Source: Myoxocephalus aenaeus
Taxonomy: Eukaryota; Chordata; Actinopteri; Perciformes; Cottidae
NCBI GenBank assembly: GCA_038501785.1
Contig: JBAMJR010000089.1
Location: 8,308,501-8,372,500, forward strand
Direction of reading: 5' to 3'
Length of the DNA: 64,000 nucleotides
The notes under the pieces were generated by a model. The model did no database searches, was not told where the DNA came from, and saw only the letters and a list, made by a program, of their open reading frames with translations. The translations under genes and the position numbers were made by a program. Of the stretch, positions 35,509 to 47,699 are shown piece after piece. Each line of letters begins with the position of its first letter. Within the stretch, counting starts at the first letter, position 1.

Positions 35509-37401
35509 GAAAAAACCTGTTTGCATGTTGTTATCCGTTATGTTTGTAGACCGAGGGCCAGTTTGTGGCTCTGCCATTAAAGTGCTTGTTACGTAAAATG
35601 ACTGGAGAAACAGATTACTTTTTTTGTTTTTTACCTTTCAACATAAAGGATAGTGGACTATGCAATTTACCAAAAAAGTATGTCTTATAGAAGCAGGCAC
35701 TTACTGTAAACACAATCAAATCAATTTTCCTCCCATTTCCTGTAAAAACACTATTATGTGATTATGTCTTCCTGTCCATCTTGAGTCAGCTCGACATCCT
35801 GTAAGGAACTGGAAGTGCTACACTGGCAGCTCATTTCCCATGGTAAAATGATCTACTGTATTGTACAATAGCAGATTTTCCAAAAACGGAATATTGAGAA
35901 ATTAATTCAATTCTCTTTATTTTATTACCACCTTCTCGGGCCCCAAATCAGATCAGTGGTTTCAGTTTTTGCACTATGGCGTGTACACACCAGTGCGCTA
36001 ATTCCTTCTTTGGAGTTTCATGCAGGGATAAGAGGCTTTTGCAAAAATGAAAGTATTGCATTAGTGCTGGCAGAGCACCATCAGCTGTATGACCACCTGA
36101 CTCTTACTGTATAATCAGGAATCACATTTCAACAAACCCTAATCACGTTTGTCAAGATAGTGAGGGGAGTATGCTGGTGGCTATATGGTCAGGCTGTACT
36201 TCTACCTCCACCATGTTCTACTGGGCTAATATCGCTGTGTCCTGGCGTCTTCTGCTCTGTGTAACATATACAGACTCAAAAGCAGGGACAATGAAATTGA
36301 GTTTTTCTTTGCATTGGCACTTTTTTCTCGCGCCAAGTCAAACCATGCCGTGTTGATTTTTTTCTTTCTATTACCGGTTTATAGACGTCAAGTTGTGCAG
36401 AATAGTGCTGAAGATCGACCATTTCTCAACAGAAAGAGAGACGTTTTTAGTGTGTGTGTTCAGTACTTTTGAAGCTTCTCACTGAATCTCTGTGGTTTGA
36501 AGTTTTCTCACCTGCGTCCCTGCATATCTGCTTCATTTTACTGACACGTTTGCTTTCAGCTGTATAGAAGTTGTGTTAGGTTACTGCTGTAAAAAAAACC
36601 AAACTCTAAAATTTCCCACTTCATATTAATAGTTTTTATATAATAAATAACAGAACAATATCGAATGAGCAAAGCTTTGTTAGCTTTGTTGATCTTCAAT
36701 ACAAACAAGTCCACTAATACGAGTACAAGAAGAAATAACCGAGTGAGATGTTGGACGAAGCACCGCAGACAAAAGGCTCTTTCTGCAAACAGCTCAGCTT
36801 CAACAGTTAAACAACATATTTTACCTGCTGTGCTGTGTGATGGAAAAACACTCGCAGCAAGAATAAGGACGGGGCTGTTATTGTAAAAAAATACATAGGA
36901 AAAGAAAATGTGTTTATCCAATGTTTTACAGCCACTCCTTTCATCACTAATCACAGCCATTGATCAGCCTGCTGCGTTTTAAACATCATTGACACAAGAC
37001 AAATAGCCACCTTCAAACTGGTAGATAACAACGTAAAGCCCTGACCAGCTCAGACCAAGCCAGCACATGTGTATGGAAAAGACCTAATAAGCTGCTATTC
37101 CATGTGACTGAGACTTGGTGTTGCAGCCTGGCGCCGCACGTTGAGCTACTGTACAGGGATTTGAAAGGCACCCAGTTGAGATGCACCGATTGCAATTCAT
37201 ATCTTTGCCGATTGTGAGTATATTTCTTTCTGATAACTATAATTGACTGCATGCAAAACCATTTTTTTTTTTTCATCAAAAACTGAATTCTTTTGTTCAT
37301 AATAAAACATTGACTATGATTTAACTTCTATCTCGCTCTCACTCAAACAAATCTCAAAATAGAAGCGCTTCAGGTTACTGAACAAATAGAATCTAACTGA
37401 A

Positions 37402-37555
37402 AGTATATTGCAATGCATATATATGTACACTTTACCATAACATGTTTTACTTTGACAGAAGAAACATATCTATATAATAACACAACTCATATGACATGAG
37501 TTGTGTTATTATATAGATATGTTTCTTCTGTCAAAGTAAAACGTGTTATGGTAAA

Positions 37556-37600
<45 letters not shown>

Positions 37601-37612
37601 TTGCATTATACT
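37402..37612. repeat. Long near-perfect palindrome (foldback/MITE-like)
   Basis: The left arm, 37,402-37,490, runs from AGTATATTGCAATGCATATA to CACAACTCAT. A 5-nt centre ATGAC is followed by the right arm, 37,496-37,612. The inner 60 or so bases of each arm are identical except one transition (ACATGTTTTA versus its mate with ACGTG). Further out the arms still pair (TGCATTGCA.TATACT), but the right arm carries a TA run of about 38 bp where the left has only a few units. It has no coding capacity and no clear target duplication. Confidence 0.9.
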
Positions 37613-37653
37613 GTGTGTGGCTGGACTGTGTGCTGCAGCTGCCACTGTGTATG

Positions 37654-37654
<1 letters not shown>

Positions 37655-37703
<49 letters not shown>
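37655..37703. repeat. (GT)24 microsatellite
   Basis: A pure GT run just outside the palindrome. Confidence 0.94.
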
Positions 37704-37708
<5 letters not shown>

Positions 37709-38507
37709 GGAGGGCAGGGAGCTGAATATCACTACTACCTACTTGCTGTTGGCTGTCAATTTAATGTTAATGTCATTACCGGTGAATATCACAACATAAA
37801 TCATGTGTTTTATGTTTGAATAGCAGAGCGTTGGAAGATACTGTAGCTAGTATGCTCCTCAGCCATCTTTTAAGTGGTTACTTCTCCAGTCTGATCTCAA
37901 GCGCACAGCTGTAAGGCACACAGTTTGTTTACATGACTTAAAAGGAGAGCATGTTTAACGACGTCACAGATGGACACTGGATTGCTGTCAAAAAGTGATA
38001 TATTAAACTGATCTGCCGGTCACAGGTCATGGTGCATCTCTAACGCCCGGCGGCATTATAGGAGAACGTTTCAACAACGAGTGATGAAAAAAAAAGGTTG
38101 CAAACCAGGCTATGAAGTACTGCCCACTACCTTTTATCTTAATGCATGGAGGCTGTAACTCTTGCTTCTGTTCAGCTCTGCATGTTTGACATCTGACATA
38201 TAGCATGTAAAGTGCTTTGTTCAACAGCATTGAACAAAGCATTGAAAAGGGATCAGGGTTTATGTGGTACATCGGCAGTGGCACCAACGACTGCCTGGTT
38301 TGGTTTCAGCTATGTAAATTAAATGTTCATGTCCTGTTATTTTGCTGTTTTTCACAAGTAAGTCTCTATATTCTATCTTTGCACTTAGAAGTACATGGTC
38401 TCATGGCTTATATATCTGCATCATCTTCACTCAGGGAAACGGCCTCCGTATATGTCTGTTTATCAGCCTGGGCATCTTAAAGTAGGCGGGGCTTCAGGAA
38501 ACTGGAG

Positions 38508-38537
38508 AGCTTTAACTAACAGTGGTTAGTTAAAGCT
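38508..38537. repeat. Perfect 13-bp inverted repeat, 4-nt loop
   Basis: AGCTTTAACTAAC, AGTG, GTTAGTTAAAGCT. It is followed by degenerate TAAAGCTAAAGCTAAAGTT tandem units. Confidence 0.9.
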
Positions 38538-39110
38538 AAAGCTAAAGTTAAAGTTATTTTTGATACTGTAGCACGTTACTTTTAAATGAATTGTCTAAAT
38601 TGAGTAGTTTATCATGTATGCATGTATTTTTGTCTGACATGGGGTTGAGTAGATTATAGTCAGGATGAGAGAAGAAAGGTAGCTGATATATATGGATTAG
38701 AAGATATACTGCTAAGCAGGAAAGTGGTCAAAGAGAGATAAATAAGTAGTTTCAAGAGAAAGGAGGTGGAAAGAGAATAGGTTGTCAGTTATGGGGTCAC
38801 TGTAATAGATGGATGGATGAGACAAGACTGCACAGAAAAGAAACCACGGAATCAAAACAGAGTCTAAGATTCTTAGCCAAAACAGATGAAGTGAGTTCCT
38901 TAAGGAGAAAATAATTTGTTGGATAATGGACTCACTTTATCTATTTTCTTCTTTACCATTCTTCTAATTCCCCTCCTGCTCGCTTGATCTTTCTCTCCAA
39001 TCATATCGCTCCCCGCGTTTCATCTTCCTCTCCCTTCTCCCACTTATTTCTCCCCTCCACTCTCTGTAATTGGGAATGGGCAGTGCTAGTACGTTCATCT
39101 CATTAAGTGC

Positions 39111-39138
39111 ACACACACACACACACACACACACACAC
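39111..39138. repeat. (AC)14 microsatellite
   Basis: A pure AC run. Confidence 0.9.
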
Positions 39139-39413
39139 CAAAACACACAAACACAGACCAAAAAACACACACATACACCGTTTTCACAGACATTTTGTTA
39201 TCCTGTTGTAAAATGCGTGTGGATTGAATCATCCCTCACAGGGATTCACTATAGCTTTTGAATGTGGGAGTAGAAAGAGAGAAAGGCAAACAAATGAAAA
39301 TAAAATGAAAGCATTCAAGCGAAAGAGAAAAATGAATTATCCTGTTTGTCTGTTGATGCAAACCATTCAGTAGCACCCTGTGCCATGCCGCTGTAGAGTG
39401 TGTGAGCACATCA

Positions 39414-39415
<2 letters not shown>

Positions 39416-39470
<55 letters not shown>
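39416..39470. repeat. (CA)27 microsatellite
   Basis: A pure CA run. Confidence 0.95.
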
Positions 39471-39472
<2 letters not shown>

Positions 39473-41923
39473 GATACAAACACTCTCACACCCTAAGTCA
39501 TCTTGAGTTATATTTCAACCCGGTGGCTCAGCTGTGTTTTTAGTACCGTGGTTGTGTTTGACTCAGCAGAACGCTCATCACAGGCAACAATGCCACTCAG
39601 TGTCACCGCATCACTCCACTGGCCTTGACATTTATCTCTGAAATGTCTCTGTGTTTATTTTGGTGTCTGCAATACAAACTAGCAATAGAAGAAATTACCA
39701 AATGATCATCAGTATCATATAGTATAATCATCATCAGAAAAAAAAAATGCTGCACTGAATTACACACAAACCAGGTATCTATCAAATATAGGGTTTCATA
39801 TCTTCTATTTATATTCATTGGTGGTGTACCTTGATTATTTAGAAGCAAGCTTTACTTCCAGTGTACTAATTGGTGTGTACAATTACATTTTTCATGCAGA
39901 CTCACATTAGATTACAGCATGCATCTTGGGCTGCTTTCACACGAGAGCAAATAACATCTTTAATGAATTTTACATGTAATTATCCTTTCTTATGGAAAAA
40001 GACAGGACATTTATCAAATTGATGACTTTTGAGACAAAAAAACCCCGTAAATGAGCAAGTTGACGCGACAGGAGCATTTCTTTTAAAAGATGATTCTCAG
40101 TTTTCCCCTGAGACGTACTCTGCTCCTCAGTAGCATGCAGAGCCAGGTTGATGTTATTGACGCCGCTGAACCTTGTAGACTATCAAAGGTTTATAGAGTA
40201 GCCCATTTCCTTATAAGGACGATTATTAGTCCAAATCCACTGTGTTCTGTAAAGAGTTTACAGCCTCACAAAAAGGGGGAGTTACTTGCTTTTCTACATT
40301 TTTAAACAAGCTTTAATTGCTAAGTGCTAAGTGCTTTTCAATGTGCTGACATAGTTACTTTGCGGTAATTGGAGACAGGAACATTTACATTGTATTTAGT
40401 AAAAACAGAAAACAATCAAAAAAATGTAAGAAGCTGTGGGTTAGGAGTTTCTCACATCCTATCATGTAAAACATCCGGCTGGTTGTTTTTCTTTTTGTAT
40501 TTCCTGTGAGTCTGTGTGTAAATGTGCCCAAATGTGTCTAACTTAGTAACATTTTTGGTAACAGACAGTTAGATTTTAATATGCGTCATTACTCCACATG
40601 AACTGGGATTTTGATGTTTTTTGAAATGTAAATTTGGCTCAAAATGGACGTTGTCTGCCCTCGAAAGCATATTTCTGGTCCTGTGTGTTCACATTTGGGC
40701 TGCTGTTCAGTAATGTTTGGGATAGTCTTTGTGACTGTGAGTCTTTTGTTCCTCGCAGAAGCTGGCCTCGACTCTCCGCTTGGCCAATTAAACTGTCTGC
40801 TCTTTACGAAGGGGAAGAGCTGATGTGATTGGCCCTTATTGAGGCTCACACAAAACTCAACCTGCTGATACTGCAGTCCTACTACCTCTACTAATAATAC
40901 TCTCATCCTGGTCCAAACATTCTCCACATTGTGCCTGCAGTGTCATGGTTGTGCTTCCACTCCCGGTCACTATAATTGTGAAAAAAAAAGACTTTGTGAC
41001 ACTTTGAAATTAGATGCCACTGTATCATTTTTGTTTGGATTTTATCGTAGGGCTGCATTGATTTAACGTGAGGTGTTTTGATACAATAACTGCTGAAGTG
41101 TGTGCAGTGGCTCAGTTCACCTTCCCTCAGGACCGACAGCAGATGAAGGTGCACAATTAGTCGGGTTTAACAGTTCTTAAAGGTTACTATTGAATCATGT
41201 TCGAACCCACGATGACACTGTATTGTTTTTTTGGACAGTACTCGCGATAAGGTGATATGGGAGAAAAGCAGAGCCTCTCCACACATCAGTCACACGGTAA
41301 AACCTTCAGTCACTGCACAAGAAGGGACACAGAAGATGGATTATTGGCTCCAGTAATTGATATTTTCCTCAGGAAAAACCTGTGATTGATATGTTTAAAG
41401 TCAGACTACATTTTGCCCTCAGCACCCGAATAGTCAATGAAAATGTTCCGTGCCTCTCAATAGGACAACCGAGCCTGTCCTCCAGTACTTCAGGTCCCTG
41501 ACATTTCTAAGCGAAGCCATGAGGACGGTTTACTTCCACCACAGCACAGCGCTCATCAGCGCTGCTCTTTGTCCTGCATTCATGGACAGCTACCCGCCTC
41601 CTCAGTTTTTCTGAGAGCCAATTTGTACCAATCTATGGTGAATATGTCACGCATGGTCAAAACAAGGTCTGACTTGCCCAGTGAAACCACAAATTCTCAT
41701 GCGGCCCGTGTAACACTGGTATTTCAACAGCAATCTATAATAGTTCTCTGTAATAATACGATAGTGTTCACTGAAAGGCAGTGTGTGGGTTTTGCTCCAA
41801 TAATCCACTGTTCTAAATGTCAGTACACGGCTCGAGGCAAACATTATGCTGATTACTGCTACCATCATTCTAAACAGCTCCTCATGCCTGGCAAACACAC
41901 CTTGAGTGGCCTCTACGACTGTC

Positions 41924-41928
<5 letters not shown>

Positions 41929-41954
<26 letters not shown>
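41929..41954. repeat. (GT)13 microsatellite
   Basis: A pure GT run. A similar one lies at 42,077-42,102. Confidence 0.9.
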
Positions 41955-42901
41955 CTGTGTTTGGACTTGGGATTTACTGTTCAGTATACTTCTTAGCAAA
42001 ATCTACTTTATTATGTTTCAGAGTTACTTTATCTGACATAGTGGCTTATTAGGATGTCACTTGCTCATCATGGCGTATGTGTGTGTGTGTGTGTGTGTGT
42101 GTACACCTTATGCATCTAAGCGTTGTTGTGCATCAGGTGTTTGGATAATTGCCGTGTGTTTGTGTTTGTGAATGGGCCTTTAAGCCATTCGCTTTTTCAA
42201 CACACCCAACACAAATCACTGCTGAAAGATTCCCTCAACCCTGCGCACCTCACTATCTCTTCCCCCACCGCCCGCTCTGACACTTTCCTTCTCTCCTCCT
42301 CCCCCCTCCTCACCTCGTGGTCCTCCTGCCCATCGCCCGTCTAAATCTAATTAGCTTGCATCATGGACGTGTTAGGCTTGTATAATGACACAGCTGGCCC
42401 TTTCTCTCTTTACAGACAGTCACACTCGCACAGCAGACGTAAGGCACGTATATTGTTGTCATGACTGAATGGAGCGAGGGAGATGGAGGAGGTGCTTTCA
42501 GTTCATGTGTGTGTTGGCGAAGGAACAATACTGTATTTAATACACGCTCAATTTATTTGTCCGTATCCTCGTATTTCCCCCGACACAATGAGAAACATAT
42601 TGCGCTAATGTATCCCAAAAATGAAGATCATTCATGAATAAGCCAACTGTGAGCGGAGGGAGAAAACAGCAACTATCAAAGTTATACAGATGGAAACAAA
42701 CAAGGACACACACACGCACACGCACACACACACACAAGTATGCAACACAGTGTACACACATATGGGTTTATGAGTACTGTATATGGATCCACTTGGACGG
42801 AGAAAAAACTGTTTTATTCTTCAGTTTTTCAATTTTCTGGTGCACAATTCTGCTGAAACTATAAAATGCATTGTGTTGAACACACGCTTATAAAGGCAGA
42901 G

Positions 42902-42923
42902 ACACACGCACACGCACACACAC

Positions 42924-42979
<56 letters not shown>
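42902..42979. repeat. (CA)n microsatellite with CG interruptions
   Basis: A CA array interrupted by CGCA units at its left end. Confidence 0.94.
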
Positions 42980-42980
<1 letters not shown>

Positions 42981-43391
42981 AAAGCAGATTTATGTGCCGA
43001 CCGAATAACAAGACCCATGTTTAAGTGGTCAGTGTTTTTTCTCACGTTGGCACAAACGTAACCGTATTCATTTTTCATTTTTCTGTCAAAACACGCCGAC
43101 AGAACACACACCTTGGTATATGCACCGAAAACTGCGGTGACGAGCATTACCGGAGAATGAGTGCATCCGAGCGCATGAGGCTTACACTCCCGGTAGTTGC
43201 CAAAATTTGGAATATCAAGGAGTTTCGCAAATCCTCTTTCGTTTTCCCTCCCTCCCCTTCTCGTGCCCTCTCTCGCCTTGTGGACTGTGTCTTTCCATGC
43301 TGTCATTCCCCCTCCCTCTGTGGTGTCACATTACATTCAGTCTGCAGAAACTTTCCCTTTTCATTTCTCCCATCTCTTGCTCTGTCTGTCA

Positions 43392-43408
43392 CCCCCCCCC
43401 CCCCCCCC
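43392..43408. repeat. C17 homopolymer
   Basis: Seventeen consecutive C in a pyrimidine-rich region. Confidence 0.9.
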
Positions 43409-44214
43409 TCTCTCCTGTGCCTACTTCCCTTTAATCTCACTTCTCCTTGTCCCTCTCCCCTTGCGGCTCCATACAAGGGGAAGGGGGGGTGGTGTAACCC
43501 ATCCCAGAGGGGGGATCCACTAACTGCACCCTTTGGCACCAGCTGTCTGTCTGAGGCCTGATGTATGTGTACTCTTGCATGGCTCTGGGTGAAGGTTTTT
43601 CTTTCTTGGTGAGTGTGAGAGATCGAGTGAGAGTCAGAGGAGAGGGTGTTTGGTGAATGTGGTTAGTAACTCTATCTTGGACGACATCCCACTAAAAGCA
43701 TTAGGTTATAACAACCGCCAGGGCTGGCAGCATTGGACGGGGCTTAGGGCAATGATAGAAGGACAAATGGGGTGTGGTGCCTTACAGCTGTGTGTGTGTC
43801 ATTCTACGCGTGTGTGCGTGTGCGTGTGCGTGTGTGTGTGCATGCAACACTTTCCATCAACATCAGTCCCTGTGTGAGCACTTAGTAATTATGGTGGCCC
43901 AGAGTTGTTAATTTGTGTAATCAGTGTTTAATTGGCATTGAGGAAAACACATTAATCAGACTAGAATAAGTCTCCGGCTTCTTCATGCAGTCATTCATTT
44001 GTCTACTTCAATCACCCAATCACAGGCTGCCGGGGAATCTGGCACACCGGTTTGCAATCACAGGTTCCACTAAAGCAGAAGGATGGAACCTCACTGGTCT
44101 CACCAGGTTGCCACTTTATGAGCACATTCGCTTAAGTGTTGGAATGCTTGTGCGTTGTTTCAGTAGTCCACACACATATTAATACACTGATGTGGAAGTT
44201 TGTTCCTCAACTTC

Positions 44215-44216
<2 letters not shown>

Positions 44217-44250
<34 letters not shown>
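44217..44250. repeat. (GT)17 microsatellite
   Basis: A pure GT run. Confidence 0.93.
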
Positions 44251-44251
<1 letters not shown>

Positions 44252-46110
44252 TCTGAGGCATAAAGGTCTTGAAGCTGTAACGCTCTCCAGTGCACAGGAG
44301 TGTGCGTTCACATGGGTGGATTTACCCTTTTCATTGATGTGCAGCACTTTTGTGTCGACGCGTGCTGCATCTATAAATGTATCTCATCCTCTGCAGACAG
44401 GAAGCACACGCAAACATGAAACGAGAAGTCAACTGTAAACAGACAGGCTATCAAAGCTGTAAACCCACAGCAGCATGAGCGGTGGCAGATTTCCGTAAGC
44501 AGAGAAAAAGCCTCGGCACAACTTTTCACACCCTGGCTCTTAAATGCTGCTGCTGGCCTACAATCAATATGTTTAACAACTCTTATCCAAACACAAACAC
44601 ACATACTATTATATGGTTTGGATTTGAAAGGCTCGGCTGAGAGCCTGGAGAATTTCATCAGCACTAGCTCATTCAAGTATGGATATATTTCACATAATTT
44701 CATCTTACATGGTGTGGAACTTTTTGTGTTTTCCGTTTCTGTCAATACGATCAACCTCGTCCCTTTTTTGCCGCGCAATATTCACATTCTATGTGAAGGT
44801 ACTCGTTACAAAAACAACAGATCGAAAAGATATATTGACGTTTGAATGAATTGCATGAAGAAGAAAAAAAAAGCCCATTATGTGTAAAAGCCTTAAAGGA
44901 GTAGTTATTAATACGGAACTGTTGCTTTGATACAATTCAAAGATAAAAACACAGTGAATGTTCTATTTTATGTTTGAGATGCAGCAGCTCGACGCACAGC
45001 TCATGATTGGTGTTACTGCCTAGATGTTAGCACTGTAGTACAAATACTGCTGCATATTTTTTATCAAACCACCAATATTTAATGGATTCTAGGTACGCCT
45101 GCCACATCAGCTCTGATTGGGGATCTTACAAATGAAATGGACTCTGCTTAAACCCTACTCTTCCACTTTAAGAGCTCCTTACATTCCAAAATTAGAGATT
45201 GGACAATTCAATTTAATTCTTATTGTCCAGCAGAACAAGCAGTTTTTTTTTTTTTTTTTTCAGAGAGAGCAGTTTTACGTGTTTTTTCTCCACCGAGATG
45301 ATGAACACACCATAAGAACATACTGGTTGTTCTTGGTGCTTATAATTGGACCCGGGCTTGAATAGTCTGGTATCGGCAAAGCTTTTGTAAAACTTTCTCA
45401 GGGAAAACTGCAAAGCATGTTCTTGAAGCATTTGATGACACACTTTAAATGGTGTTGAATGATGGGTCTGACAAATTGGAGGTTTCTAACACGTCTCAGA
45501 GGAGCCCGGGGAACAGACAGGTATAGGATGTACTTTCTGCTTTACAATAAATACCTGCGACTGAGCTGGAACTCTTTGTGTCACTTATAATGATGGAATT
45601 AGACTGGCACATCCTCGCAGGTGTTACAAACTGTAGCTAACAGTTGAGAGTCACAAGACACGCAAACATGACAGCAGATATACGCTTCACTGTCTTTGTT
45701 TTAGGAGCTTCAGCTGCCGTTTGAACCTTTTGAAGGCTTTTTGTTTGGGTGAATCGGCACGGCATTGGTTTGCCGACTGCCGATAAGTAATTGAGTTGCG
45801 GCCGAGGAGGATGAAGCCACATCTGGTTCGCTTGTTATCTCCAAGGGCTGAATGTTTTCCTTGATGTCGGACACATTTTGAACCCCCAGAAGCTGGTTGA
45901 GTGATTATGCTATTGGATTATCATATGATAATAATAAATCATCAAGAGCACTATTATCTGTGGCTGAATAAACATTTTGAAATAGGACTGTGTGGCTTGT
46001 GTTTGGATTCATTGGCTCTTGCAACATGATAGTGTTCATCAGAGGACAAGTTAAGGCTGATAATTAAGATACTCAGACTGTAGTGAGACATACACTACAG
46101 TGAATTACAT

Positions 46111-46113
<3 letters not shown>

Positions 46114-46155
<42 letters not shown>
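46114..46155. repeat. (TA)21 microsatellite
   Basis: A pure TA run. Confidence 0.95.
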
Positions 46156-46156
<1 letters not shown>

Positions 46157-46366
46157 TTGTATTAATTGAGAAACTTGAATGTTTTCCATACCACTTGTTA
46201 TGGCGTGGACTCAGATGATTAGTTGAGCTTCAGCTATGTCCAATTTAGTGATTGTGTGTGTCTGTGTGTGTTTTTTGGCCTGCTTATTAGCACCATGCAA
46301 GAACCAACGTGCACTTTTTAATTACAGCTCTCAGATAATTTAGAGAGAAGGGGAGAAAGAGAGGGA

Positions 46367-46393
46367 GGGAGAGAGAGAGAGAGAGAGAGAGAG
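46367..46393. repeat. (GA)n microsatellite
   Basis: A GA run in a purine-rich block, 46,340-46,420. Confidence 0.9.
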
Positions 46394-46703
46394 CTCAGGA
46401 GGGCGAGAGAGAAAGTCGTGGAGGAGGGTTAGTTTAATCTCACAGTTCGTTTCACCCGTTGCTTTTGGTTTTATACTTCCTTTTAAAGACATAAATCACT
46501 GATCATCCTCGGGAAAGTCAGAGAGGGAGAGCGAGCGACCGCTAGATTAGCAGCAGTAGTTATATAATCATATAATCAGATTATAAATACATTAGCCATC
46601 ATCTTCCTCTCTGTGATAAAGAGGTAAAAACACGAAGGAGTAATGGGGGCCTCGCAGGCGACCAACCGTAGATATATGCATAAACAAATTGGGTCACAGT
46701 GGC

Positions 46704-46706
<3 letters not shown>

Positions 46707-46736
<30 letters not shown>
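46707..46736. repeat. (TG)15 microsatellite
   Basis: A pure TG run. Confidence 0.92.
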
Positions 46737-46737
<1 letters not shown>

Positions 46738-47665
46738 TAGTGTCTGTATGTGAATAAATGTTTATGATTGTCTCTTAAGTACATCTGCTCTCAGAGACTT
46801 CACAGTGTTTACCAGCTGCTCACAGTTGGAGCATCCATAAGTAAACAAATAACTCATGAATTCATTAATTTAGGCCCATGTATGTATGTCGGGCTATCTA
46901 ACCCTAATATTATACTGCGGTTTGTGCCGACATGTGTACCCTGCACGTGTGTGTCTGCGTGTTGTTTGCACAAGTTGTGTTACAGCAAGTGTTTACAAGA
47001 AAAGGGATACTGGATAATTTCTTCTCTCCACTTTTCAAACAAGTCTCGTAGGGAAATCTGAATAAAAGGAGGAGCAGAAAAACAAGCGAAGAAACTCAAA
47101 TAAAAGTTTCTGGTGTAGAAAAGGAATAATACATGGAGCACTTTCCTCTCCTTTCCGGGCCAGTAATTCCCTAATAGGAAAGGCAATCATTTTTGGGGAT
47201 TTTTACTCCAAATTTGCTGGAAAGAAGCATGAAATGAACCTGCAAATTAAAGTGTTGCCCGTTATCCAAGACACACAAATTGAAACTGCAGTTTCTATCG
47301 CTGCATTTGACTTTCCGAACATCCTCCCCCCTGCACATGTGGGAAGTTTGTACTTCCACAACATGTTTCTAAGGGGAAAGAGAGCAGTAGAAAGTGGGTA
47401 TCGTTTAAAGAAAATAAAAACAAACTCTTTTTCATCTTTTCATGGAGGAACGAGGGGGTGATGGAGGAGTCAGGAGAGCTAGAAGCAGAGGGGGAACGAC
47501 GCTCTGTGTTGTGATCCAGTGTAGGCTGCAGGACTTTATAAATAGACACGGATATGCATCATTGACTCCAGGCTCTATTCTAGTCTTTTCATGTATGGTT
47601 GTGGGTAGAATTTTGATTGTTGTAGAAAAGATCTATTCTGAGGTTCTGCTTGGTAGCGTGTTGGG

Positions 47666-47667
<2 letters not shown>

Positions 47668-47699
<32 letters not shown>
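47668..47699. repeat. (GT)n(AT)n compound microsatellite
   Basis: GT passes directly into AT. Confidence 0.92.

Larger units (their letters stand above)
32641..37401. other. Intronic, no exon seen
   Basis: AT-rich sequence with simple repeats. 34,448-34,720 has open frames on both strands but is low-complexity (CT/TTCTTC-rich) and is not taken as coding. Confidence 0.5.

Noticed and set aside
41569..42036. 155-codon plus-strand open frame
   Set aside because: It ends in a GT array and has no recognised motif. Chance open frame.
42821..43306. 161-codon minus-strand open frame
   Set aside because: It is driven by the CA/GT array at 42,902-42,979.
43025..43561. 178-codon plus-strand open frame
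   Set aside because: Low-complexity Pro/Ser/Leu from a pyrimidine-rich tract, without splice framing or domain signature.
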